Of a DNA stretch of 64,000 nt, positions 23,021 through 32,328 are shown piece by piece. A program made the translations under genes and the position numbers. The DNA comes from Paenibacillus elgii NBRC 100335. Lineage in GTDB: Bacteria; Bacillota; Bacilli; Paenibacillales; NBRC-103111. Positions within the stretch are counted from its first letter, which is position 1; every line of letters begins with the position of its first letter. Below the pieces are notes generated by a model. It was not told where the DNA came from, ran no database searches, and was given only the letters and a program-made list of their open reading frames with translations. The DNA is taken from NCBI RefSeq assembly GCF_004000865.1, contig NZ_BIMB01000005.1:62001-126000 (forward strand), in the 5' to 3' direction.

Positions 23021-23085
23021 TGGAATATCATTACTTTATTTGGTAATTTGATGACTTGGAATTCAACGATTCGACATTGCAGAAC

Positions 23086-23115
23086 AATAAAAAACCCATC
23101 GCAAAGGATGGGTTT
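23086..23115 (-). terminator. Intrinsic terminator of pdxS
   Basis: On the minus strand AAACCCATC, a six-base loop and GATGGGTTT are followed by TTTATTG. It lies seven bases after the pdxS stop and separates pdxS from the peptide operon. Confidence 0.85.
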
Positions 23116-23121
23116 GATCGC

Positions 23122-24003
23122 TTACCAGCCGCGCTCCTGCATCCGCTCGGCAGTTTGCAGCGTGGCAATTTCGATCCCTTTCATCGGGGTACCCAAGTTT
23201 TTGGATACCTGCGCAATCAAGGAATAGTCCGTGTAATGCGTGGCCGCCGCCACAATCGCTGCGGCGAACTTTTCCGGCGCGTCGGATTTGAAAATGCCCG
23301 ACCCGACGAAGACGCCGTCCGCGCCCAAGTGCATCATCAGCGCGGCATCCGCCGGAGTCGCCACACCCCCGGCCGCGAAATTGACGACCGGCAGACGGCC
23401 GGTCTCGTGAACATGCAGCAGCAGCTCATAGGGCGCGCCCAAAGCTTTGGCTTCGGCCATCAGCTCATCCTTGCTCATGCTCTGCACCTTGCGCATTTGG
23501 CCGATCATTATCCGCATGTGCCTCACGGCCTCCACGATGTTTCCGGTGCCCGGCTCGCCCTTCGTGCGGATCATCAAAGCGCCTTCGCCGATCCGCCGCA
23601 GCGCCTCGCCCAAGTCGCGCGCTCCGCAGACGAAAGGCACGGTAAACGCCCGTTTGTCGATATGGAACAGCTCGTCGGCCGGCGTCAGCACCTCTCTTTC
23701 GTCGATATAGTCGGCCCCGAGCGACTCCAGCACCCGGGCTTCCACATAGTGGCCGATGCGGGCTTTGGCCATCACCGGAATCGTCACGGCATTCATCACT
23801 TCCTCGACGACCGTCGGATCGGCCATCCGGGCCACCCCGCCGGCTGCGCGGATATCCGCCGGTACCCGCTCCAACGCCATCACCGCCGTTGCGCCTGCGG
23901 CTTCCGCGATTTTCGCCTGCTCCGCGTTCATCACGTCCATGATGACGCCGCCCTTTTGCATCTCGGCCATTCCTCTTTTTACGCGTGTCGAGCCTGTCTC
24001 CAT
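23122..24003 (-). CDS. pdxS: Pyridoxal 5'-phosphate synthase lyase subunit PdxS
   Basis: A 293-residue (beta/alpha)8 enzyme making PLP from ribose 5-phosphate, glyceraldehyde 3-phosphate and ammonia. The sequence is highly conserved: [44 protein letters not shown], with the catalytic lysine in [10 protein letters not shown], and [32 protein letters not shown] precedes the ATG. PdxS normally receives ammonia from the glutaminase PdxT, encoded next door; no pdxT is here, and a terminator follows directly. The neighbouring upstream amidotransferase is a decayed pseudogene of another family. This is either a second pdxS copy or a locus that has lost pdxT. Confidence 0.95.
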   Translation of the reverse strand: METGSTRVKRGMAEMQKGGVIMDVMNAEQAKIAEAAGATAVMALERVPADIRAAGGVARMADPTVVEEVMNAVTIPVMAKARIGHYVEARVLESLGADYIDEREVLTPADELFHIDKRAFTVPFVCGARDLGEALRRIGEGALMIRTKGEPGTGNIVEAVRHMRIMIGQMRKVQSMSKDELMAEAKALGAPYELLLHVHETGRLPVVNFAAGGVATPADAALMMHLGADGVFVGSGIFKSDAPEKFAAAIVAAATHYTDYSLIAQVSKNLGTPMKGIEIATLQTAERMQERGW

Positions 24004-24021
24004 CCCGATTCCCCCTATTTT

Positions 24022-24565
24022 CTAGTCTCCGATGGTCCGGTAAATCTGTCCCTTGCCGGAAGCGTACAGCCTGTGCTCCGTCTCCGAACAGCGCCTGTCC
24101 ATCGCATCCAGCAGCGTGTACAAAATCGTTTTCGACGCGCTCACCAGCTCCGTGCGGCCCGTCCCCTCCGGCTTCTGCACGTAGGGACCTTGCACCAAAT
24201 CGTCCTTACCGTGCTTCAGCATCCGGCCGATTCCCACTTCACCCATCTCCAGATGAATTGCAAACCGACCACATGGTCTTCGTAGACGAATGCCTGATTT
24301 CGACAGCCCTTGCTGCTAGCGGTACGCATCGCTCGATCCGGCAGCTAAAACGTATCCCCGTGCCAATGAAACGGGACAAATCGCTCGGGGAAGCCCCGGA
24401 ACGCCGGGCTTTGCTTCGCCGCCTCGGTCAGCTCGACCGGGACCGGCCGATTTCCCGGTAGTCATTATGACGAACCCTGCCTCCGATCGCCTCCGCAAGC
24501 AATTGTGCGCCCAGGCAGATGCCGAGCGTTTCGAACGGCACGCGCTGAATGAAATGAAGCTTCAC
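24022..24565 (-). pseudogene. Decayed class I glutamine amidotransferase (GMP-synthase-like)
   Basis: Reading the minus strand across frames gives a recognisable amidotransferase: VKLHFIQRVPFE, then directly TLGICLGAQLLAEAIGG with the nucleophilic cysteine, then ELTEAAKQSPAFRGFPERF, PFHWHGDTF and QAFVYEDHVVGLQF, then LEMGEVGIGRMLKHGKDD. Four lesions are visible: about 60 residues are missing between the start and GICLGAQ; a frameshift near 24455; a TAG stop directly after HGDTF; and a one-base loss in the catalytic QFH segment near 24254. The largest open pieces are 24022-24246 and 24316-24498. Intact relatives are about 240 residues. It is certainly non-functional as a glutaminase. Confidence 0.8.
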
Positions 24566-24667
24566 GGAACATCCATCTGCCCTTCCTTTTTCCTATCGTT
24601 TACTATATAATGATCGTCAAAATCTATGATTAAGCTAAATTCGAACATCATCCCGGAGGAATGTCCC

Positions 24668-25564
24668 TTGGAGCTCAGACAATTGGAATACTTCATGGCC
24701 GTATGCCAGGAACTGCATTTTACGCGGGCGGCAGACAAGCTCGGCATTGCCCAGCCGTCGCTCAGCCAGCAAATCCGCACGCTCGAGCACGAAATCGGCT
24801 CGCCCCTGTTCGACCGCGTCGGCAAAAAAACGATCATTACCGAGGCGGGGAAAATATTGCTCAGCCACAGCTACAGCGTGTTCCACGAGCTGTCGCAAGC
24901 CCGCGCCGCCATTAGCGAGCTGCAGGGCTTAAAGCGCGGATCGCTGACCATCGGGGCGCTGCTGACGGTCGTCAATTATTTACTACCCCCGACCGTCATC
25001 TCGTTTCACGAGCGGTATCCGAACGTCAAGCTGTCCGTTCAGGGCCTCCGCACCGGCGATATTTACAACGGGCTGCTGCACAACGAGCTCGATCTCGGCA
25101 TCGTCTTCATGCCGATGGAGCATGAGGAGCTGGAGACGATACCGCTCTGTAAGCAGGAGCTCGCCCTCGCGGCTCCGCTCGATCATCCCATCGCGCAGAC
25201 ATCTTCCGTGACGCTGGAGGCGCTGCGGGAGACCCCAAGCATTTTGCTGCCGGGCAACTATCATCTGAGGCAGCTTCTGGACGAGCGGTGCCGGGCGTTC
25301 GACTTCGCCCCGCAGCCGGTGCTGGAAATGACGACGATGGAATCGATCATCAATATGGTCGCTCAAGGCGTCGGCGTAACCGTGCTGCCGATGGCTTACC
25401 TCGACTATATCGCCGACCCGCGAATCCGCATTGTCCCGATCGCGAATCCCGCGATCACGACGCAGATCGGGGTCGTCTACCGGAAAAATAAATATTTGTG
25501 CGCGGCAAGCCGGGTCTTTATGGAGCAGCTTATCACTACGGTCAAAACCCAAAGCCCCGGGTAA
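24668..25564 (+). CDS. LysR-family transcriptional regulator
   Basis: A 298-residue regulator with the standard N-terminal helix-turn-helix (LRQLEYFMAVCQELHFTRAADKLGIAQPSLSQQIRTLEHEIGSPLF) and a two-lobed effector domain. The frame extends upstream to 24626, but the TTG at 24668, directly after CGGAGGAATGTCCC, gives the canonical MELRQLEYF start. It diverges from the amidotransferase pseudogene and converges on argD. Its target may have been the now-broken neighbour, or the glyA-argD operon, which carries an inverted repeat upstream; neither is proven. Confidence 0.9.
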   Translation: MELRQLEYFMAVCQELHFTRAADKLGIAQPSLSQQIRTLEHEIGSPLFDRVGKKTIITEAGKILLSHSYSVFHELSQARAAISELQGLKRGSLTIGALLTVVNYLLPPTVISFHERYPNVKLSVQGLRTGDIYNGLLHNELDLGIVFMPMEHEELETIPLCKQELALAAPLDHPIAQTSSVTLEALRETPSILLPGNYHLRQLLDERCRAFDFAPQPVLEMTTMESIINMVAQGVGVTVLPMAYLDYIADPRIRIVPIANPAITTQIGVVYRKNKYLCAASRVFMEQLITTVKTQSPG

Positions 25565-25621
25565 CGGCATCTTTTCCCGCAACGGCAGACCCTCAAACTC
25601 CTTAGCGCCCGTTCGCGGAAA

Positions 25622-26818
25622 CTATTTGTCCGAAGCCTGAAAAAGGGCATCCGCGAGCCGTTCCACCGCCTGGTCGATTTCATCGTGGGCCACATACAAA
25701 TTCGGCATAAACCGGATCACGTAAGGCCCTCCCGGCAGCACCAGCAAGCCCTTACGCTGAAGCTCGCGGATGAACGGCTCGACCGGCCGGTCGAGCTCGA
25801 TGCCGAGCAGCAGCCCGAGCCCGCGGACCGCCTTCACCGGCGGGGCATGCTGGAGCTCCGCGGCCAGCCGCCGCAGCGCATAGCGCCCGGCCGCTGCCGC
25901 CCGCTCCGGCAGCCGCTCATCCAGCATCGTCCGCAGCGTGGCGATACCTGCCGCCATGGCAATTGGCGATCCGCCGAACGTGGAGGCGTGGCTGCCCGGC
26001 GTGAAAGTCTCGCGCAGCTTACGCTTCCCCAGCATCGCCCCGACGGGCAAGCCGCTCGCCAATCCTTTGGCCAGCGTCACGATATCCGGCTCGATGCCGT
26101 AGTGCTCGTAGGCAAACAGCTTGCCGGTCCGCCCCATCCCCGTCTGCACTTCGTCGACGATCAGCAGCAATTCCCGCTCTTGGCACAACAGAGCCAGCTC
26201 CCGGACAAATACCGGATCGGCGGGATGCACGCCGCTTTCGCCCTGCACGAGTTCCAGCATGACCGCCGCGGTCCGCTCGTTAATGCACGCCTCCACCGAC
26301 TCGATATCGTTGTATCGCGCATAGGCAAAACCTTCAGGGAGCGGGTAGAAGCCATCCTTTACCTTGTCCTGTCCGGTCGCTGTCAGCGTGGCTAGCGTAC
26401 GGCCGTGGAACGATTTTTCGAACGTCACGATCTCGTACCGTTCCTTACCCTGCACCCGCTGGGCATAGCGCCTTGCCAGCTTGATGGCCGCTTCGTTCGC
26501 CTCCGCGCCGCTGTTGCAGAAGAACGCAAGGTCCGTGCAGCTATGATCCGCAAGCAGCTTCGCCAGCGCCTCCTGCTGGGGACTTTGAAACAAATTGCTT
26601 ACGTGCCACAGGCGCCCCAACTGCTCCTCCACGCTCCGTTTTACTTGAAGGGGAACATGGCCCAGATTGCATACGGCAAGTCCCGACATAAAATCCAAAT
26701 AAACGTTTCCCCGATCATCCCACAGCCGCGAGCCTTCGCCCCGGACGAAGGTCAGAGGATGCCGCGCGTAGGTCGGAAACAGCGCGCTTTCCTTCGCTTC
26801 AAGCGATGCTAACTCCAT
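25622..26818 (-). CDS. argD: Acetylornithine aminotransferase-type class III aminotransferase
   Basis: A 398-residue PLP enzyme. It has FMSGLAVCNLGHVP, FCNSGAEANEAAIKLAR (phosphate-binding), EIVTFEKSFHGRTLATLTATGQ, LIVDEVQTGMGRTGKLFAYEH (cofactor aspartate) and TLAKGLASGLPVGAML with the Schiff-base lysine. Closest in pattern to ArgD, which transfers the amino group of N-acetylornithine; related ornithine or GABA aminotransferases cannot be excluded. AAGAAGGGA before the ATG at 26818 was preferred over an upstream TTG. It follows glyA by 17 bases in one operon, away from other arginine genes. Confidence 0.85.
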   Translation of the reverse strand: MELASLEAKESALFPTYARHPLTFVRGEGSRLWDDRGNVYLDFMSGLAVCNLGHVPLQVKRSVEEQLGRLWHVSNLFQSPQQEALAKLLADHSCTDLAFFCNSGAEANEAAIKLARRYAQRVQGKERYEIVTFEKSFHGRTLATLTATGQDKVKDGFYPLPEGFAYARYNDIESVEACINERTAAVMLELVQGESGVHPADPVFVRELALLCQERELLLIVDEVQTGMGRTGKLFAYEHYGIEPDIVTLAKGLASGLPVGAMLGKRKLRETFTPGSHASTFGGSPIAMAAGIATLRTMLDERLPERAAAAGRYALRRLAAELQHAPPVKAVRGLGLLLGIELDRPVEPFIRELQRKGLLVLPGGPYVIRFMPNLYVAHDEIDQAVERLADALFQASDK

Positions 26819-26835
26819 GGCATTCCCTTCTTTCT

Positions 26836-28080
26836 TCAATCGATGTCGTCATATATCGGAAAAGCCGCCGTCAGTTCCGCCACCTTGCGTCGCGCCTGCC
26901 CGCGGACTCCGGCATGGTCCGGCTGCTTGAGCACCGCGCCGATCAGGCCCGCAAGCTCGGCCATTTCCGAAGGCCCCATCCCCCGTGTCGTGACCGCCGG
27001 CGTCCCGATCCGGATGCCGCTGGTGACCGTAGGACTGGCTGTATCGAAAGGAATCGCATTTTTGTTCACCGTAATGCCTACGCTGTCGAGCAGCTCCTGC
27101 GCATCGATGCCGGTCATCTTGATGCTACGCAGATCGAGCAGCAGCAGGTGATTGTCCGTTCCGCCGGTCAACACATCCAAATCTTGCGCATGCAGGCCGT
27201 CGGCCAGCGCTTTCGCATTCGTCAGCACGCGCGCGGTATTGTCGGCAAAGTCCGGCTGTGCCGCCTCGCCCAACGCGACCGCCTTGGCGGCGATCATATG
27301 CATCAGCGGCCCCCCTTGCGTTGCTGGGAAGACCGCCTTGTCGATCTGGGACGCCCACGATTTGCGGCACAAAATGATGCCGCCGCGCGGTCCGCGCAGC
27401 GTTTTGTGCGTCGTCGTCGTCACAAAGTGCGCATGCGGCACGGGACTCGGATGCAGTCCTACGGCGACAGGTCCGGCGATATGCGCCATATCCGCCAAAA
27501 ACAAAGCCCCGACCTCGGTGGCGATTTGCGCCAGCCGTTCGAAATCGATGATTCGCGGATAAGCGCTCGCGCCGACGACCAGCATCCGCGGCTTGTGCTT
27601 GAGCGCCAGGCTCCGCACTTCGTCGTAATCGAGCCGGTGCGTTGCCTCGTTCACACCGTAAGGAACAAACCGGTACATTTGGCCGGAGGCGTTTACCGGA
27701 CTTCCGTGCGTAAGATGACCACCGTGCGCCAGATTCATCCCGAGAATTGTATCGCCGGGACGGACGGCCGCCAGATAAACTGCCATATTGGCCTGTGCGC
27801 CGGAATGCGGCTGCACGTTAGCGTGCTCCGCTCCGAACAGCTCCATCGCCCTCCGGATGGCGAGCGATTCGGCAAGGTCCACATACTCGCATCCACCGTA
27901 ATACCGTTTGCCGGGATAGCCTTCGGCGTATTTGTTGGTCAGCACCGTCCCCATTGCCTTCAAGACGGCCGGGCTGACGAAGTTCTCGGAAGCGATGAGC
28001 TCGATATGGTCCTGCTGCCGAACGAGCTCCTTTCGGATGGCTTCCGCCACCACGGGATCTTGATTTTGCAAATGCCGCAT
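26836..28080 (-). CDS. glyA: Serine hydroxymethyltransferase
   Basis: A 414-residue PLP enzyme converting serine and tetrahydrofolate to glycine and methylene-tetrahydrofolate. It has [57 protein letters not shown] and the lysine motif [15 protein letters not shown]. The start at 28080 (MRHLQNQDP) has AAAGGGGGG; an in-frame start 24 bases upstream is less likely. Full length for the family. Pairing with argD is unusual, since glyA in Bacillales is normally next to upp, so a second copy serving a dedicated pathway is possible. An inverted repeat lies about 100 bases upstream. Confidence 0.93.
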   Translation of the reverse strand: MRHLQNQDPVVAEAIRKELVRQQDHIELIASENFVSPAVLKAMGTVLTNKYAEGYPGKRYYGGCEYVDLAESLAIRRAMELFGAEHANVQPHSGAQANMAVYLAAVRPGDTILGMNLAHGGHLTHGSPVNASGQMYRFVPYGVNEATHRLDYDEVRSLALKHKPRMLVVGASAYPRIIDFERLAQIATEVGALFLADMAHIAGPVAVGLHPSPVPHAHFVTTTTHKTLRGPRGGIILCRKSWASQIDKAVFPATQGGPLMHMIAAKAVALGEAAQPDFADNTARVLTNAKALADGLHAQDLDVLTGGTDNHLLLLDLRSIKMTGIDAQELLDSVGITVNKNAIPFDTASPTVTSGIRIGTPAVTTRGMGPSEMAELAGLIGAVLKQPDHAGVRGQARRKVAELTAAFPIYDDID

Positions 28081-28176
28081 CGCTTGCCCCCCTTTCGATT
28101 CCATCGTTCGGTATCCGAATGACGGTTAACGATTTTCATTATAGGGAGGGGCGACCGGGCCATCAATTACGAATTC

Positions 28177-28193
28177 CCTATCACTATCATAGG
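28177..28193. promoter_or_regulatory. Inverted repeat upstream of glyA-argD
   Basis: CCTATCACTATCATAGG has CCTAT/ATAGG arms around a seven-base centre. Its T-N11-A geometry matches a LysR-type box. It lies about 100 bases before glyA. The LysR gene at the far end of the operon is a possible but unproven reader. Confidence 0.35.
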
Positions 28194-28286
28194 CTGGAAC
28201 AATCATTCATCCCGCATACATCGTCGTTTCCAATCGTTTTCCAAGCACTCCGTTCCCCTTTGTTCCCGTAGCAGCATCGTATCCGG

Positions 28287-29156
28287 TCAAGCTTGGGAAA
28301 AACGCTTGCGGTAAGCGCGCGGAGTCAAGCCTTCCACTTTAACGAAGCAGGACGTAAAGTAGGCCGCTTGGTTGAAGCCGACCTCTTCGGCCACCCGGGC
28401 GACCGGAAAGTCGGTTTGCAGCAGCAGCAGCTTGGCCTGCTCCAGCCGGTACCGCAGCAAATACTCGAAGGGCGAGCAGCCGAACTCCCGCTGCATGCAG
28501 CGCGCGATATATACAGGGTGAAAATTGAGCGCCTCCCCCAAGCTTTGCGCAGTCACCGATTGTTTGAAATGCTGGCGCAGGTAGGATGCCGCCTGATCCG
28601 CCACTTCGGCTCCGGGCGGCGGCATTTCCGCTTGCAGCGAAGCGTTAAGCTGCTCCAGCACCTGCTGAAACAGCTGCTGATGCTTCCAACGCGCCCAGTT
28701 GCGGTGCGACTCCTTCTCCAGCTCGCCGAGCTGCTGCATTGTCCGGTAGACGGACGTCGGCTTTAGCAGCTTGGTAAACTGGGGAAGCTGGATGGCGAAG
28801 GTTTGCATCGTGAAACTTTTTTCCTCTATCGAAACGGACGGCAGCGGCGGCACTTCCTCCTCCGTCTCTCTCCACGCGCCCGTCGTGTTGAAATGCAGCC
28901 AATAATGCGCCGTATCCGTTGTACACCCCTGCGGAGAATAATGATGCCGGTCAGGCCGGAGAATAATCGCGTGTCCAGCTGTAACTTCGTAGTAAACGCC
29001 GCCTTCCATGATATAAATGCAGCCTTCCTGCACGACGAGCAGATCGAACACGCCGATGTTGTGCCGGTTCGGATGCTTGCGCCCGGGCGCAATGACGCAG
29101 AAGCCGCTGGCCAAATAGTGAGGAAGCGGCGGAGATGTAAATTCGAGAATTGGCAT
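28287..29156 (-). CDS. AraC-family transcriptional regulator
   Basis: A 289-residue regulator. The N-terminal half is a cupin-type ligand domain (FDLLVVQEGCIYIMEGGVYYEVTAGHAIILRPDRHHYS). The C-terminal 100 residues hold the double helix-turn-helix with SVTAQSLGEALNFHPVYIARCMQREFGCSPFEYLLRYRLEQAKLLLLQT and the closing VGFNQAAYFTSCFVKVEGLTPRAYRKRF. The ATG at 29156 sits eight bases after AAGG; a GTG nine bases upstream is the alternative. It diverges from a MATE transporter gene with a 130-base shared promoter region and probably controls it. The effector is unknown. Confidence 0.9.
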   Translation of the reverse strand: MPILEFTSPPLPHYLASGFCVIAPGRKHPNRHNIGVFDLLVVQEGCIYIMEGGVYYEVTAGHAIILRPDRHHYSPQGCTTDTAHYWLHFNTTGAWRETEEEVPPLPSVSIEEKSFTMQTFAIQLPQFTKLLKPTSVYRTMQQLGELEKESHRNWARWKHQQLFQQVLEQLNASLQAEMPPPGAEVADQAASYLRQHFKQSVTAQSLGEALNFHPVYIARCMQREFGCSPFEYLLRYRLEQAKLLLLQTDFPVARVAEEVGFNQAAYFTSCFVKVEGLTPRAYRKRFSQA

Positions 29157-29286
29157 CGCTTTCACCTTCTCATCCTATGAAGTCAGGTTTATAAATTGAT
29201 AATTTTAGTTCGGATACTGATACATGCTTTCAAGTATACGCTCTATAATGTGATATGGGAATACGGCATCAGGGGGGATATGGAAC

Positions 29287-30651
29287 ATGAGTGATGACAA
29301 AAAATTTACGCTATGGGTGCTCGCTTGGCCCATTTTTATTGAAATGTTTTTACAGTTTTTGCTAGGCACAGCAGACACGCTGATGGTCAGCCGCATATCG
29401 GACGGCGCCGTTGCCGTCGTGGGCATTTCGACGCAATTGTTTGCCGCCGTCACGATTTTGTTCATGACGGTCGCCAACGGAGCCGGCGTGCTGATCGCAC
29501 AAAAGCTCGGTGCCCGCAGGCCGGAAGACGCGCGGACGGTCGCCATCATGTCGGTCAATATCTCGGTCGTGATCGGCGCCGTGCTCAGCCTCGCGCTCTA
29601 TCTTTTTGCCCGCGATATCGCCGCGCTGCTCCAGGTCCCGGCCGCTCTGCTGCCGCTGGCCGACACGTACATCTCCATCGTCGGCGGAGGCATGACGCTG
29701 ACCGCCGCCATGGCCGCTCTTAGCACGGCGATTCGTAATACGGGGAACACACGCGGTCCGATGTACATCGCGATCGGGATGAACGTCATTCACGTCGTGC
29801 TGAACTACGCCTTTATTTACGGCGCCTTCGGCTTCCCGCAATGGGGGTTGTCCGGCGTGGCCGTCTCGACTCTTGTCAGCCGGCTGCTGGCTACGATCGT
29901 GCTCGCCTTCCTGTTCGTGCATTCGTTCGAGCGCCGGATCGGCTGGAAAGACCTTCTGCAATTCGATCGCCCTTTGTTCCGCGAAACGATGCAAATCGGC
30001 TGGCCCATGGGCGTGCACTCAGCTTCGTGGGTGTTCTCGCAGTTGATTTTGTTTTCGTTCATTGCGATGCTCGGGGCCAAGGAATTGGCGGCGCGGACCT
30101 ATATGAATACGATGGAGTCGTTTTGCTTCACCCTCGGGTATTCCGTCGCCATGGCTTTGCAGATTCAGATCGCCCATCTTTTCGGGGCCGGACGGAAACA
30201 GGAGGCTTACCGCGCCGCTTATCGGGGAATGTGGACGGGACTTGCGGTCGTCATGACCAATGCGCTGCTGCTGTACGTATTCGGCAGCAAGGCGCTGTCT
30301 CTGTTCACCGCGGATACGGAGATTGTGGCGCTCGGGGTTGCGCTGCTCGGCTTGAATCTGCTGCTGCAGCCGGGGAAAATGATCAACATGGCCATGGGCA
30401 GCGCCTTGACGGGAGTCGGCGATACCCGGTTCATTATGATTACCGGAGTGTTCTCGCTCTGGCTGCTTGCAACACCGTTTTCCTACTTCCTTGGCATTCG
30501 GCTTGAGTGGGGCTTGGCCGGAATTTATGCGTCGATGATTGCCGATGAATATTTACGCGGATTTCTCGTTCTGCGCCGTTGGAAAAGCGGCAAAATGCTG
30601 CACCCGTCGGCAGCCTCGCCCGGACATCAGGCCGTCTCGGCACAAAGCTAG
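29287..30651 (+). CDS. MATE-family multidrug/toxin efflux transporter
   Basis: A 454-residue membrane protein with about twelve spans in two related halves, opening with FTLWVLAWPIFIEMFLQFLLGTADTLMVSRISDGAVAVVGI, the characteristic MatE N-terminal half. It exports cationic drugs or metabolites using a sodium or proton gradient. A GGGGGGATATGGAAC region precedes the ATG. The divergent AraC regulator suggests ligand-controlled expression. A strong bidirectional terminator follows. Confidence 0.92.
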   Translation: MSDDKKFTLWVLAWPIFIEMFLQFLLGTADTLMVSRISDGAVAVVGISTQLFAAVTILFMTVANGAGVLIAQKLGARRPEDARTVAIMSVNISVVIGAVLSLALYLFARDIAALLQVPAALLPLADTYISIVGGGMTLTAAMAALSTAIRNTGNTRGPMYIAIGMNVIHVVLNYAFIYGAFGFPQWGLSGVAVSTLVSRLLATIVLAFLFVHSFERRIGWKDLLQFDRPLFRETMQIGWPMGVHSASWVFSQLILFSFIAMLGAKELAARTYMNTMESFCFTLGYSVAMALQIQIAHLFGAGRKQEAYRAAYRGMWTGLAVVMTNALLLYVFGSKALSLFTADTEIVALGVALLGLNLLLQPGKMINMAMGSALTGVGDTRFIMITGVFSLWLLATPFSYFLGIRLEWGLAGIYASMIADEYLRGFLVLRRWKSGKMLHPSAASPGHQAVSAQS

Positions 30652-30677
30652 CGGTTTTAAATATAGTGTTTTAAAAC

Positions 30678-30726
30678 AAAAAGCGGCTGACAGGGTACTA
30701 CGCCTGCTCAACCGCTTTTCTTTTTT
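30678..30726. terminator. Bidirectional terminator between MATE and NmrA-like genes
   Basis: AAAAGCGG with TGA-CAGG pairs to CCTG-CTCA-ACCGCTTTT, followed by CTTTTTT on the plus strand and an A-rich left flank that supplies a T-run on the minus strand. It can stop both converging transcripts. Confidence 0.85.
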
Positions 30727-30742
30727 ACCAAGATCCGCTTAT

Positions 30743-31558
30743 TCAACGGTACACATCGATATGATCCTCAACGAACTGCCTGAACGTGCGTGCCGCTTGC
30801 CCGGTTACTTCCTCTATCGTAGGCCGTACGTCTTGCTGCTTGCTCGCAGCCTGTCTGATTCGGAGTACGGCGTCCACTTTTTCCTCCGGCATATACCGCT
30901 TCATCTCTTCCCTGGCCACCGACTCGGCGATATTGTCGAATTCGATCGGCTGGTTAAGCACTTCTGCGATCGTCCGCACCTGGTTTGCGGGAGTCATAAT
31001 CTCAGGGCCGGTCAAGGTGTAAATCCGACCCTCGTGGCCTGAGGATACCAGCGAAGCCACAGCTACGGCGGCGATATCCCGGGGGTCGATAGGAACGAGC
31101 CCCGCGTCGCCGTATGGCGCACGGACTCTTCGCTCCGACCGTATCGTTTCTGCCCAATGAAGCGCGTTTGACATAAAAGGCCCCGGCCTTAAGAAGGTAA
31201 AAGGTATACCGGATTGCACGATCAGTTCCTCCATACGCGAATGCATACGAGTAATCGGATTGTCTGCACCGATCTCCACTGCGCTGGAAGAGAGAAATAC
31301 GAGATGCTCTACTCCAAGTGTTTTTGCTACTGTCGGGAAGGACTCGCCGCCAGGAACCGCCATTAGGAAAGCTTTCCTGACTCCTAACAGCGCCTTGTGC
31401 ATCATCGCCGGATCGGCCAGATCGCCGGCAATCACTTCGACGTCTGCAGGCCATTCGCCGGGATTCCGGCTCACCACCCGAATTTTATGCCCTTGGCCAT
31501 GCAATTGCTGCGCAATCTCTTGCCCTACGTTGCCCGAAGCTCCGGTGATCAAAATCAT
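30743..31558 (-). CDS. NmrA-like NAD(P)-binding protein (SDR family)
   Basis: A 271-residue Rossmann protein starting MILITGASGNVGQEIAQQL, the GxxGxxG dinucleotide motif, with VVSRNPGEWP as the NADP-recognising loop, HLVFLSSSAVE and FTFLRPGPFMSN. It lacks a YxxxK catalytic pair in the usual place, which suits NmrA-type redox sensors or NAD(P)H-dependent quinone reductases. It diverges from a TetR-type gene and is probably its target. The substrate is unknown. Confidence 0.88.
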   Translation of the reverse strand: MILITGASGNVGQEIAQQLHGQGHKIRVVSRNPGEWPADVEVIAGDLADPAMMHKALLGVRKAFLMAVPGGESFPTVAKTLGVEHLVFLSSSAVEIGADNPITRMHSRMEELIVQSGIPFTFLRPGPFMSNALHWAETIRSERRVRAPYGDAGLVPIDPRDIAAVAVASLVSSGHEGRIYTLTGPEIMTPANQVRTIAEVLNQPIEFDNIAESVAREEMKRYMPEEKVDAVLRIRQAASKQQDVRPTIEEVTGQAARTFRQFVEDHIDVYR

Positions 31559-31613
31559 GAGTACAGCCTCCCTTAGAATTGTAATTCGAACAGAAATGAA
31601 TGAAAGTACTTAC

Positions 31614-31642
31614 TTGCATTTGTGATTGTACAGAATTATAAT
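31614..31642 (+). promoter_or_regulatory. Promoter of the TetR-family gene
   Basis: TTGCAT (31614-31619), a 17-base spacer and TATAAT (31637-31642) lead to the TTG start at 31679. AATTGTAATTC (31578-31588) and GAATTATAATT (31634-31644) in this shared region resemble inverted half-sites for the TetR protein. Confidence 0.55.
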
Positions 31643-31678
31643 TAGGATGTCAATTCACAATAAAGAGGTGCTCCAGCA

Positions 31679-32266
31679 TTGAGTAAATCCAAAACGAGGG
31701 ACCGCATGATCGACACGGCTCTGGCCGTTTTCTCCGAAAAGGGCTACGAGGCGGCTTCCACAAGAGATATTGCCGAAAGAGCCGGCGTGAACGAGATTAC
31801 ATTATTCCGGCACTTCAAGAACAAAGAAAATTTATTCCGCGAGGTGCTGAACGCCAGATTTCCGACCACCCTGCTGTCGGACGACGTGAATCGCCGATTG
31901 ACCGGCCGCTTGCGGGAGGATCTGACAGTCTTGGCACAAAAATATCAGGAGGTTCACTTGGAGAATCTCGATTTCATTCGCATCGGCATCATGGAAGTTC
32001 CGCGCAACCCTTCCTGTGCGGACGTGGTCCGCACCATTCCGGAACGTCTGGAGGAACATTTGGCGAATTATATGTTGGATTTGGCAGCCAGACATGTGAT
32101 TCGGGACGCGAATTTCAAGCTGCTGGCTCGAATGTTCTACGGACAGTTGTTCCAGCACGTGATGTCGATCTGCAGCTTCGGCGACGATTCGGGCACCCTG
32201 AGGGCGGAATCGGATGAACTCATCGAAACGTTGGTGACCATGTACGTTCAGACGCTGACCCCATGA
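31679..32266 (+). CDS. TetR-family transcriptional regulator
   Basis: A 195-residue repressor. The N-terminal helix-turn-helix is clear: MIDTALAVFSEKGYEAASTRDIAERAGVNEITLFRHFKNKENLF. The remaining helices form the ligand pocket. It begins with TTG eight bases after AAAGAGGTG. It is transcribed away from the NmrA-like gene, whose expression it likely represses along with its own. The inducer is unknown. Confidence 0.9.
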   Translation: MSKSKTRDRMIDTALAVFSEKGYEAASTRDIAERAGVNEITLFRHFKNKENLFREVLNARFPTTLLSDDVNRRLTGRLREDLTVLAQKYQEVHLENLDFIRIGIMEVPRNPSCADVVRTIPERLEEHLANYMLDLAARHVIRDANFKLLARMFYGQLFQHVMSICSFGDDSGTLRAESDELIETLVTMYVQTLTP

Positions 32267-32328
32267 TTTTAAATTCCATTAGCAGCATTGTTAAAACGAA
32301 GGGGCTACCCCTTAGGACAGCCCCTCCA

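Noticed and set aside
22933-23031. Longer N-terminus for the CSAC thioredoxin-like protein
   Set aside because: It would include the presumed promoter, and a strong GGAGGAG site sits before the GTG at 22932.
24022-24565. Idea that the amidotransferase remnant is a lost pdxT next to pdxS
   Set aside because: The surviving motifs (GICLGAQLLAEAIGG, PFHWHGDTF) match GMP-synthase-like amidotransferases and not PdxT.
32299-32324. GGGGCT...AGCCCC hairpin after the TetR gene as a terminator
   Set aside because: The stem is short and no T-run follows, so it was not listed as a terminator.
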